Source of the DNA: JBNJGT01 sp964473285
GTDB lineage: Archaea; Nanobdellota; Nanobdellia; Woesearchaeales; JACJVW01
DNA: 31,200 nt
Reading direction: 5' to 3'
NCBI GenBank assembly: GCA_964473285.1
Contig: CAYYOI010000016.1
Span: forward strand, 1 to 31,200
Part shown: positions 15,902-22,397 of the stretch, piece after piece
Position numbering within the stretch: the first letter of the stretch is position 1
Layout: every line of letters begins with the position of its first letter
Translations under genes and position numbers: made by a program
The notes under the pieces: model-generated
What the model was told of the DNA's origin: nothing
The model's database searches: none
Seen by the model: the letters and a program-made list of their open reading frames with translations, nothing else

Positions 15902-16521
15902 AGGGAATGATAGTATTAATGATTGTAGGATTATTATTGGCAGGCTGCGCTAATAAGGATACAACAAGTGATGCATATATTAATGGTAGTGAACAAGTAA
16001 AAAATGAAATCACCCTTGGATATTGTCCTACTATGGCTGAGCTTGCAGAAGATATGGCTGAGAATAATAATGTAAGTCTGAAGCCTTTTGGTTCTACTTC
16101 TCAAGCATTGCAGGCCCTGAATAATGGACAGGTTGATGTAATTCTAGTAGGAAGGCTTGCAGGGGGACACGAAGTTGGAGCTGTGCATGAAAAAAGATTG
16201 AAAGAAGGCCTTACCTTAGTTGGAAAGGAGAAAAGGTTTATCCATGCTGATGAATTGCTGCAGAGCACAGTACATACTGCAGAAGAAAAAGAGATCGTCA
16301 AGACATATCTTCCAGATAATGAGGATGTGGTGTTTCATGAATCCACTGAAAATGCAATCAATGAGGGTATAGATGAGATTGTGCTGATAAACTGGACAGA
16401 TTTTTCTGATGAGTTTGGGTTAGTAATACCTGCTGATAGTACTGGACAGAAGATAGAGAAATTCAGGATTCCTGTTCTTTATTCGTATAGGACGGAGTAT
16501 ATTGAAAGATTGAGGGAGTAA
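15898..16521 (+). CDS. Lipoprotein resembling a short substrate-binding protein
   Basis: 207 residues with lipobox LAGC (C17). The mature part begins EITLGYCPTMAELAEDMA and continues with a strand-helix pattern ending NNGQVDVILVGRLAGGHEVG. This is like the first lobe of a type 2 periplasmic-binding protein (a strand, a helix, then QALNNGQVDVIL). The second half also alternates strands and helices, but the protein is shorter than usual binding proteins, and no ABC permease is adjacent. The single cysteine C-P-T after the first strand is suggestive in a redox operon. ATGA overlap with the ligase subunit. Function unknown. Confidence 0.6.
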   Translation: MKGMIVLMIVGLLLAGCANKDTTSDAYINGSEQVKNEITLGYCPTMAELAEDMAENNNVSLKPFGSTSQALQALNNGQVDVILVGRLAGGHEVGAVHEKRLKEGLTLVGKEKRFIHADELLQSTVHTAEEKEIVKTYLPDNEDVVFHESTENAINEGIDEIVLINWTDFSDEFGLVIPADSTGQKIEKFRIPVLYSYRTEYIERLRE

Positions 16522-16537
16522 TTCAGTTAGAGGAAGA

Positions 16538-16885
16538 ATGGATAAAGAAATAAAAAACAAAACAAAAGAATTTGCTCAGGGGATATTAGAAACCAAGGAG
16601 TACAGGGCTTTCCTGTCTGCCTCAAAAGCTCTTAAGGAGAATGAGAAAGCGACTAATCTATTAGAAGAATTTCAACGAAAACAAAGAGAATTGCAAATAA
16701 AGGAAGATGATGAATTAATGGATGAACTAAGGAGATTACAATCAGAAGTACAAAAGGATGAGACAATCATGACATTCGTAAAATCCCAGGTGGAACTGAT
16801 CAATTTATTAAAAAAGACAAGTGATACTATTAGTGAAAAAATCGGGATGCCATTTACAAGTATTGCAGGTGGTTGCTGTGGATGA
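16538..16885 (+). CDS. YlbF/YmcA-family protein with C-terminal GGCCG
   Basis: A 115-residue helical protein with the two-helix-hairpin pattern of the YlbF/YmcA family: TKEFAQGILETKEYRAFLSASKALKENEKATNLLEEFQRKQRELQ, then a second long helix. Helical YlbF/YmcA proteins form a complex with YaaT in Bacillus that can hold 4Fe-4S clusters. Here the C-terminus ends AGGCCG, a cysteine pair that could be a cluster or metal(loid) ligand. It is preceded by a GAGG ribosome site. The stop region overlaps the start of the companion gene at 16878. Role in the lipoate operon unknown. Confidence 0.7.
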   Translation: MDKEIKNKTKEFAQGILETKEYRAFLSASKALKENEKATNLLEEFQRKQRELQIKEDDELMDELRRLQSEVQKDETIMTFVKSQVELINLLKKTSDTISEKIGMPFTSIAGGCCG

Positions 16886-17063
16886 GAATAATTCTGATTT
16901 GATATTAAAGGCAGAAAAGCTTGCACAAGCAATAAGAAACAGCGAGGAATTCAAAGAACAAGATTTTGTTGCAATACAAAATATTCTTACCGAGTGCAAC
17001 AAAGAAATCTCTGAGTTGATACAGGTCGACTATGCAATGGCCTGCCTGGCGAATACTGAGTAG
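16878..17063 (+). CDS. Small YlbF-like companion protein
   Basis: A 61-residue protein starting from GTG 16878, supported by an AGGTGG ribosome site at 16866-16871 inside the previous gene. The text LILKAEKLAQAIRNSEEFKE matches the first helix of YlbF-family proteins, including the N/T-SEEFKE turn of the upstream gene (TKEYRAF). It is then a short second helix with two cysteines (C37, C54) and no C-terminal CC. The eight-base overlap suggests that the two proteins form a hetero-complex. The start and family are inferred from pattern only. Confidence 0.5.
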   Translation: MDENNSDLILKAEKLAQAIRNSEEFKEQDFVAIQNILTECNKEISELIQVDYAMACLANTE

Positions 17064-17215
17064 GTTGATAATCAAGATAATCTAAAATAGAGCATAATCA
17101 CAAAAAGATGGGATCATCTTATTAAATGTAGTTATAACACTTCCTCTTCGGGGAAGTTGCTCCTCCTGATTATCTCTCGAGAGTTTTGAATATGCTATGC
17201 ACATCAAATCAATAA

Positions 17216-17248
17216 TTTTATATAATACATATCAATCCAAATTGATAT
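17216..17248 (+). promoter_or_regulatory. arsR promoter and ArsR operator
   Basis: A TTTTATATAAT box (17216-17226) lies about 25 bases before the ATG at 17247. A perfect inverted repeat ATATCAAT-N4-ATTGATAT (17229-17248) follows and overlaps the start codon. A dimeric ArsR bound there would cover the transcription start. The preceding gap (17064-17215) holds a small hairpin (17139-17144 with 17152-17157) and no gene. Confidence 0.7.
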
Positions 17249-17507
17249 GAGCGATGGATTTAAACTTCTAAAGGTGTTGGGTGAGGAGACAAAATATAAT
17301 ATTATTAAATTCCTGCTTAGTGGGGAAAAGTGTGCATGCAAAATACCTTCAAAGATTAGAAAGACACAATCGAATACATCCATGCACCTGAAAATACTCA
17401 GAGACGAGGAAATAGTCAAGACAAGAAGGGATGGGAAAAGAATAATGTATTCAATCAAGGATACAAGGGTAAAAAAGATATTCAGGGTTTTGGAGAAAAC
17501 AAGATGA
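17247..17507 (+). CDS. arsR: ArsR-family metal(loid)-responsive repressor
   Basis: An 86-residue winged-helix repressor. The ArsR pattern is intact: FKLLKVLGEETKYNIIKFLL, the helix with C29-A-C31 (KCACKIP, where ArsR proteins place their As(III)-binding ELCVCDL cysteines), the recognition helix TQSNTSMHLKILRDEEIV and the wing RRDGKRIMYSI. It is the first gene of the arsenic operon and has a perfect palindrome over its own start codon, so autorepression released by As(III)/Sb(III) is the natural model. A third cysteine is not obvious. Confidence 0.88.
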   Translation: MSDGFKLLKVLGEETKYNIIKFLLSGEKCACKIPSKIRKTQSNTSMHLKILRDEEIVKTRRDGKRIMYSIKDTRVKKIFRVLEKTR

Positions 17508-17554
17508 CTGATTGGTTTGGTATTCCCAGGCTAAAAATTTTATGAGTGGTTATT

Positions 17555-18286
17555 ATGGGTTCGGATAATGTGAGGGAAATCGTTAAGAAAAAGTATACTA
17601 AAGCTGCAAGTGGTTGCGGATGTTCCTGCAACCAGTACAGCAATGACGAAATTGCAGAATCAATAGGATATTCTGAGGAAGAAACCACTTCTGTTCCTGA
17701 AGCGAATCTAGGCCTTGGATGCGGAAATCCAACAGCATCAGATGAGATTAAGGAAGGCATGACAGTGCTTGATCTTGGTTCTGGGGCAGGGTTTGATTGT
17801 TTCCTGGCAGCCCAGAAAGTGGGGAAAACTGGTAAGGTAATCGGGGTTGACATGACTCCTGAGATGATAAGGAAAGCAAAAGAGAATGCACAAAAGCATG
17901 GATACGAGAATGTAGAATTCAGGCTTGGAGAGATCGAGAACTTAGATCTAGAAGATAAGTCAGTTGATATAATCATCAGCAATTGTGTGATAAACCTTTC
18001 ACCAGATAAGCCTCAGGTGTTCAGTGAGGCATACAGAGTGCTCAGGAAAGGTGGAAATATGCTGATCTCAGACATGGTTCTTTTGAAAGAATTGTCAGAA
18101 GAACATAAAAATGATCCTGAGCTTATCGCTGGATGTGTTGGTGGAGCAGTACTAAAAGAGGAATATCTCAGGATGCTTGAAGAAACAGGTTTTTCTGTAA
18201 GAATAATATCAGAGGATATACAGATAAGTGACAGGCAATACGGGGGGCTCCCTGTATCAAGCCTGAAGCTAAAAGCAATAAGGTGA
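17555..18286 (+). CDS. arsM: Arsenite S-adenosylmethionine methyltransferase
   Basis: 243 residues from ATG 17555. A GTG at 17546 would add three residues. After an N-terminal Cys-rich segment (SGCGCSC) comes the SAM-binding fold (VLDLGSGAGFDCFLAAQKVG, GVDMTPEM). The three cysteines that hold As(III) in ArsM are present in C56 (GLGCGNP), C144 (SNCVINL) and C194 (AGCVGGA). The 50-residue spacing of the last two equals that in characterised ArsM. It methylates As(III) stepwise using SAM and needs a thiol reductant such as thioredoxin or dihydrolipoate. The C-terminal domain is short. Reductants are encoded next door and in the upstream operon. Confidence 0.9.
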   Translation: MGSDNVREIVKKKYTKAASGCGCSCNQYSNDEIAESIGYSEEETTSVPEANLGLGCGNPTASDEIKEGMTVLDLGSGAGFDCFLAAQKVGKTGKVIGVDMTPEMIRKAKENAQKHGYENVEFRLGEIENLDLEDKSVDIIISNCVINLSPDKPQVFSEAYRVLRKGGNMLISDMVLLKELSEEHKNDPELIAGCVGGAVLKEEYLRMLEETGFSVRIISEDIQISDRQYGGLPVSSLKLKAIR

Positions 18287-18291
18287 TACAC

Positions 18292-18519
18292 ATGAAAATC
18301 GAGATACTTGGAAGCGGTTGTCCTAACTGCAAACAACTGGAAGAGAATGCTAAGAAAGCGCTGGAAGAGGCTGGAAAAGAGGCTGAAGTCGTAAAAGTGG
18401 AAGAGATAGACAAGATTGTAGGGTATGGTGTCATGTCAACTCCAGCAATTGTTATTGACGGGGAAGTCAAGAGCTATGGAAAAGTTGCTGATGTTGAAGA
18501 GATAAAGCAGTGGTTATGA
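18292..18519 (+). CDS. Small glutaredoxin-like redox protein (CPNC)
   Basis: 75 residues of the TM0996/MTH895 (redox-active disulfide protein 2) family: MKIEILGSGCPNCKQLEEN with active site CPNC, the cis-proline segment MSTPAIVIDGEV and the C-terminal GKVADVEEIKQWL. I chose ATG 18292 because AAGGTGAT lies five bases before it. An earlier GTG at 18283 is unlikely. It is cytosolic and typically encoded beside ArsP-like permeases. A role as reductant for ArsM or for the ArsF/ArsG pair is plausible. Confidence 0.85.
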   Translation: MKIEILGSGCPNCKQLEENAKKALEEAGKEAEVVKVEEIDKIVGYGVMSTPAIVIDGEVKSYGKVADVEEIKQWL

Positions 18520-19631
18520 TGGAGAGAAAGGATTGGCAGTGGCTAATAGGAATCGTATTTACCTTTGCAGTGTTTTACCTTGTACCACAAGAAAGTACAT
18601 GGTTCACGAACTCTGTTGTCTCTGGTGTCAATCTTTTGAGTGAATATGCAAAAGAGCATGTCTTGACCTGCCTTGTGCCTGCCTTGTTCATCGCTGGAGC
18701 AATAGGTGTACTTGTCGGGAAGGATAAAGTGCTCAAATACCTGGGTGGGGATGCGAAAAAATATGTGTCTTATGGGATTGCCTCTGTTTCAGGAGCAATA
18801 CTTGCAGTCTGCTCATGCACAATCCTCCCGCTTTTTGTAGGTATCAGGAAAAGAGGGGCAGGTCTTGGTCCTGCAATAACATTCCTTTTTTCAGGCCCTG
18901 CAATAAATGTTGCTGCAATCTTTCTTACAATAAGTGTTCTTGGGATAGAGATAGGTCTTGGAAGGATACTTTTTGCAATACCTCTTTCAATCATAGTAGG
19001 TCTTAGCATGAGCCTTATCTTCAGGGAAAAAATTGAGAAAGGCGGGCTTTTGATGCAGGATTCCAAAAAAGAGGTCTCAACCATTACAATGGGTATTTTC
19101 TTTCTCTTGATGATTGGAATATTAGTTGTAAACGGCCTGCAGGTAGCGCAATACATAAAATATATTATTATGGGGGCAATGGCTTTAGTTGTTATTGTAT
19201 TGGCGATCTTCAAATTTACAAAGGAGGTGCGTAACCAGTGGCTTGAAGAGACATGGAAATTTTCAAAGCTGATACTGCCGCTTCTTTTTATCGGAGTTTT
19301 TGTTGCAGGATTCATAATGCCTCTTCTGCCGGAAGCCCTTATTACAGATATAGTAGGGCAAAATACGGTGCTTGGAAATCTTGTTGCATCAATATTTGGT
19401 GCATTCATGTATTTTTCAACATTGACTGAGATCCCAATACTGCAGGCATTGATTGAAAAGGGTATGCATTCGGGGCCTGCTCTTGCTTTGCTCTTGGCAG
19501 GGCCTTCTTTAAGCCTTCCAAATATGCTTGTTGTAAGAGGGGTTCTTGGAAACAAGAAAACAGCTGTATATGTTGGGCTTGTTATAGTGTATTCAACGAT
19601 TGCAGGATTGATTTTTGGAGGGATAGTATGA
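18516..19631 (+). CDS. arsP: ArsP-type permease
   Basis: A full-length 371-residue permease with about eight to ten membrane helices in two halves. The motif AVCSCTILPLFVGI carries the CxC pair that defines ArsP and binds trivalent organoarsenicals, followed by FSGPAINVAAIF. The second half has STLTEIPILQALIEKGM and LAGPSLSLPNML. Export of methylarsenite made by ArsM is the expected role. The ATG at 18516 overlaps the CPNC protein's stop (ATGA), so the two are coupled. A second ATG at 18519 follows directly. This also separates it from the split CSC-less permease at 1416-2302. Confidence 0.85.
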   Translation: MMERKDWQWLIGIVFTFAVFYLVPQESTWFTNSVVSGVNLLSEYAKEHVLTCLVPALFIAGAIGVLVGKDKVLKYLGGDAKKYVSYGIASVSGAILAVCSCTILPLFVGIRKRGAGLGPAITFLFSGPAINVAAIFLTISVLGIEIGLGRILFAIPLSIIVGLSMSLIFREKIEKGGLLMQDSKKEVSTITMGIFFLLMIGILVVNGLQVAQYIKYIIMGAMALVVIVLAIFKFTKEVRNQWLEETWKFSKLILPLLFIGVFVAGFIMPLLPEALITDIVGQNTVLGNLVASIFGAFMYFSTLTEIPILQALIEKGMHSGPALALLLAGPSLSLPNMLVVRGVLGNKKTAVYVGLVIVYSTIAGLIFGGIV

Positions 19632-20125
19632 GATTTATGATTGTTCTAATTATGTTGACTATGGTAATTGCAGGTTGTACTGGCTTGGATGAGTCAAGCA
19701 CAACAGGGAATAGTGTAGCAGAAAAAGATTCAACAGGGAATACTGGGGCAGAGGATTCAAATGCGGCACCAGAAGATTCAAATGAGATAAATATCGACAA
19801 GCTTGAGATATATCATTTCCATGGGGCAAATCAATGTTATTCATGCATTACAGTAGGGGATTACGCAGAGGATACAGTGAATACTTACTTTAAGGATGAG
19901 CTTGAATCCGGAAAGATTGTATTTGATCATATCAATGGCGAGGTTCCTGAGAACAAAGAATTAGTACAAAAGTATGGAGCTACAGGTTCATCACTTTGGC
20001 TTGGGGTTTATGATGATGGATTTACAGCAGAGCAGAATACCCAGGTATGGTACAAGATAAAGGACAAGCAGGCTTACATGAATTATCTGAAAGGCGTGAT
20101 TGAAGAAAAACTTGCAGGGGAATAG
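19628..20125 (+). CDS. ArsF-family thioredoxin-like lipoprotein
   Basis: A 165-residue lipoprotein with lipobox IAGC (C17), an acidic linker rich in Ser/Asn/Thr, and a thioredoxin-like domain whose active site reads YHFHGANQCYSC (CxxC). That HFHG-x3-C-x2-C pattern is typical of the ArsF family linked to nitrophenyl-arsenical reductases. ArsF works with ArsE to reduce aromatic arsenicals, and ArsG exports the product. It overlaps the ArsP gene by ATGA and is followed two bases later by the ArsG-like gene. Aromatic arsenicals as actual substrates are not shown. Confidence 0.75.
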   Translation: MRFMIVLIMLTMVIAGCTGLDESSTTGNSVAEKDSTGNTGAEDSNAAPEDSNEINIDKLEIYHFHGANQCYSCITVGDYAEDTVNTYFKDELESGKIVFDHINGEVPENKELVQKYGATGSSLWLGVYDDGFTAEQNTQVWYKIKDKQAYMNYLKGVIEEKLAGE

Positions 20126-20126
20126 A

Positions 20127-20834
20127 ATGGGATTAATGGAATTCATGGAAACTATGGGAACAAGTGACATAGCAATAGTTGCTGCATTCTTTATAGGGCT
20201 TATGACAGCAATCTCACCATGTCCATTGGCAACCAATATCACTGCAATCGCTTATGCTTCTAAGAGGATAGATAACAGCAAGCATACTCTGCTAGTAGGC
20301 TTCCTTTACACCTTGGGAAGGGTTTTTACTTACACCTTGATTGCATCCCTTATCGTGTGGTTCGGATTAAGCTCACAGGCAATATCTTTTACCCTGCAGC
20401 ATTACGGGGAGATGTTTCTTGGTCCTTTGCTGCTACTGGTAGGGATCGTGATGCTTGATATCATTAAACTGAACTTTTTGAAGAGCAGTGATAAGCTAAA
20501 TAAGCTCAAAGAAGATCTTGCCAAAAGGGGTTTTTTAGGGAGTTTCCTCTTGGGAGTGATATTTGCATTGGCATTTTGCCCTTTCAGTGCAGTGCTCTTT
20601 TTCGGGATGCTTATACCAATAGCTCTTAGCGCAGGAAGCGGAATACTAATACCTGGAGTATTTGCTATCGCAACAGGACTTCCGGTCATAATATTCTCTT
20701 TTGTCCTTGTTTATAGTGTCTCAAAACTAGGGCAGATAATGAACAAGGTGCAGACTTTCGAAAAATGGATGAGAAAGGTTGTGGGAGTTGTGTTTATTGG
20801 TGCTGGAATTTATTACATATTTCTTTTATTCTGA
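20127..20834 (+). CDS. ArsG/CcdA-like membrane thiol permease
   Basis: 235 residues from ATG 20127, preceded by GCAGGGGA. Six predicted helices carry the paired redox cysteine motifs SPCPLATNITAIAY and CPFSAVLFFG, the arrangement of CcdA/DsbD cores and of the ArsG family annotated as aromatic arsenical efflux permeases. Two bases separate it from the ArsF-like lipoprotein, so the pair forms one unit. It may either export trivalent arsenicals or pass electrons to the external ArsF. The CcdA resemblance cannot separate these roles. It is the last gene of the operon and converges with the minus-strand winged helix. Confidence 0.75.
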   Translation: MGLMEFMETMGTSDIAIVAAFFIGLMTAISPCPLATNITAIAYASKRIDNSKHTLLVGFLYTLGRVFTYTLIASLIVWFGLSSQAISFTLQHYGEMFLGPLLLLVGIVMLDIIKLNFLKSSDKLNKLKEDLAKRGFLGSFLLGVIFALAFCPFSAVLFFGMLIPIALSAGSGILIPGVFAIATGLPVIIFSFVLVYSVSKLGQIMNKVQTFEKWMRKVVGVVFIGAGIYYIFLLF

Positions 20835-20881
20835 TCTTTTTCTATCAGATAACTTAACTGAAGCTCAGATGCGAGAATGAG

Positions 20882-21160
20882 TTAAGATTCATTCAGGTCG
20901 TATGAGTCCATGAACTTTCTGATCATATCAAAATCCTTGATGTATTCAAATCCTTTCTTATTCAATACGTAATACTTATTCTTCTTATCCCTTACCTCCT
21001 CAATAAAACCTTTCTCAATAAGAGACATAAGATATTGTTTCATCATTTGAGAGGAAAGATTTGACTTGTAGAGGATATGAGTAGGTTTAGCTTTTCCTCC
21101 CTTGTCCTGTATAGCCTTCAGGACGTCGTATATTATCTCAATCCTCTCTCGTTTTATCAT
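20882..21160 (-). CDS. Winged-helix DNA-binding protein
   Basis: A 92-residue archaeal winged helix: an N-terminal helix with KRERIEIIYDVLKAI, KPTHILYKSNLSSQMMKQYLMSLIEKGFI as the helix-turn-helix and recognition helix, and the wing KKNKYYVLNKKGFEYI. It resembles the ArnR1/PF14947-like family of small archaeal regulators. The start overlaps the stop of the membrane protein gene at 21157 (ATGA), so it is coupled to that gene. Probably a signal-responsive regulator whose input comes from its membrane partner; this is inferred from synteny. Confidence 0.7.
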   Translation of the reverse strand: MIKRERIEIIYDVLKAIQDKGGKAKPTHILYKSNLSSQMMKQYLMSLIEKGFIEEVRDKKNKYYVLNKKGFEYIKDFDMIRKFMDSYDLNES

Positions 21161-21810
21161 CGCCTAAACACCAACAAAAAGTTCCAGACTATAAGCACAT
21201 AGGATATCAACTCAAGCACGTGACCAATAACATAGAAAAAATGATGATCTACTGAGATAAGGAAATGGACATGTCCAAAAAATAAGAAAGCAAATGCTAA
21301 TGTAACGAGTAATTGATTCTTGTGCTTATATTTTATGTAATTAGAAGCATAATGCCATGTGATGAAAAAAAGCAAGATACTTGCAACAAGGTAAAATGTG
21401 TATAATGTATGTCCACTCACAAAGATTACAGACAAGGACAAGATTGTCAAAAGCCATAGCAAGCGGCTTCTGGTTTCCTTGAAGGTAATGAATAGCAAGA
21501 AAACCAACCCCATCGTAAAAAGTAATGCATGTACCAATAAACCAAAACTGTTCAAAAAATCTACTGCGAGAACCTGTAACAGGTTCTCAAGATTATTGAG
21601 TTGTATCAGGATAAGTATATTGAGTATTGTTTGCAGGAAATAGGATATAGATATGCAAGCAAAAGCCAAACTAAAATAGAATACATATCTTTGGGAGGTC
21701 TTTTTATAGATATAGAATGCAAAAAATGACACAAATGCGGTTATTAAAGTGAACAAGATCTCCAGTGCTACATCATACACATAAAACCACGATAGAGAGG
21801 GAAAAATCAT
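21157..21810 (-). CDS. Seven-helix-like membrane protein paired with winged helix
   Basis: 217 residues with about seven hydrophobic segments and very short loops, typical of an integral membrane protein. No cofactor motif is obvious. Histidines are concentrated near FGHVHFLISVDHHFF (about residues 180-196), which could bind a metal or heme. The gene order, multi-pass protein followed by an ATGA-coupled winged helix, suggests a membrane sensor feeding a cytosolic transcription factor. I do not recognise the family with certainty. A TATA-like ACTTAAATGA lies about 25 bases before the start. Confidence 0.6.
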   Translation of the reverse strand: MIFPSLSWFYVYDVALEILFTLITAFVSFFAFYIYKKTSQRYVFYFSLAFACISISYFLQTILNILILIQLNNLENLLQVLAVDFLNSFGLLVHALLFTMGLVFLLFITFKETRSRLLWLLTILSLSVIFVSGHTLYTFYLVASILLFFITWHYASNYIKYKHKNQLLVTLAFAFLFFGHVHFLISVDHHFFYVIGHVLELISYVLIVWNFLLVFRR

Positions 21811-21927
21811 TTACATTAATATTTAAGAGGTCATTTAAGTTTTTTATGCAAAAAGAATCAGATTTCCTCTTTTTAAACTATTTAAATTATCAAGCATCCC
21901 ACCATAGATAAAACGGAGGTGAAACCA
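21811..21927. promoter_or_regulatory. Divergent promoter region
   Basis: For the minus-strand gene, the sequence reads ACTTAAATGA about 25 bases upstream of its ATG. For the plus-strand gene, ATTTAAATTA (21880-21889) lies about 25-30 bases upstream of a GGAGGTG ribosome site at 21915-21921. The plus transcript therefore has a leader of about 15 bases. Confidence 0.4.
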
Positions 21928-22182
21928 ATGAAAAACGAAGAATTACTAATGAAGGAAGCACGAGTTAACTACTGGGAAATGAACGGGAGGATTAAAATGC
22001 AATTTGATGAAGAAGAACTGGAAAATGGAGGCATATCTGATGAAGAAGAGGTGAAACCAATGAAAAACGAAGAATTACTAATGCAGGAAGCACGGGTTAA
22101 CTACTGGGAAATGAACGGGAGGATTAAAATGCAATTTGATGAAGAAGAACTGGAAAATGGAGGCATATCTGATGAAGAAGAG
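21916..22182 (+). repeat. 132-base in-frame tandem duplication
   Basis: Two copies (21916-22047 and 22048-22182, the latter ending in a shared GAG) of a 132-base unit differ at only two positions that I can see: one changing K to Q, one silent. The unit includes the ribosome site GAGGTG and the ATG, so the second copy carries an internal start site at 22060. Two near-identical copies indicate a recent duplication. Confidence 0.85.
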
Positions 22183-22269
22183 CTAAGACTCGGAGATATG
22201 TACAATTGGATGCAGGACAACAAGGGTAGAATCAGGATATTCGGCAATATGGATACTGTAATTTCCTGA
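21928..22269 (+). CDS. Unknown acidic protein built from duplicated unit
   Basis: 113 residues from ATG 21928, chosen for the GGAGGTG ribosome site seven bases upstream. The protein is two 44-residue copies followed by a 25-residue unique tail. Each copy begins MKNEELLMKEARVNYWEMNG, then a charged stretch ending FDEEELENGGISDEEE. The unduplicated ancestor would be a 69-residue protein, and that product can still be made from the internal start at 22060. The tail reads YNWMQDNKGRIRIFGNMDTV. No membrane segment, signal or catalytic motif is visible. I do not recognise it. It ends just before a 22278-22303 hairpin. Confidence 0.6.
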   Translation: MKNEELLMKEARVNYWEMNGRIKMQFDEEELENGGISDEEEVKPMKNEELLMQEARVNYWEMNGRIKMQFDEEELENGGISDEEELRLGDMYNWMQDNKGRIRIFGNMDTVIS

Positions 22270-22277
22270 TATTTTAT

Positions 22278-22303
22278 ACCCTTCTTTATTATTTAAAGAG
22301 GGT
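22278..22303 (+). terminator. Hairpin after the duplicated gene
   Basis: ACCCTTCTTT (22278-22287) pairs with AAAGAGGGT (22295-22303) with one bulged T and a seven-base loop. It sits nine bases after the stop codon at 22267-22269. No T-run follows, so it may be a 3'-end stabiliser rather than a terminator. Confidence 0.35.
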
Positions 22304-22397
22304 TCCTCTACTCTATCTTAACTGGATAGCTTCAAGGTAATCACAACAAAATATTTTTAAAAATCGAAAATATTATGCATCCTTAGGGGGTGCTTAT

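Noticed and set aside
17139..17157. Terminator between the two operons
   Set aside because: A stem exists but no T-run follows it.
18770..19555. Long minus-strand frame of 261 codons
   Set aside because: It is antisense to the clear ArsP permease and its translation has no recognisable motif or composition of a real protein.
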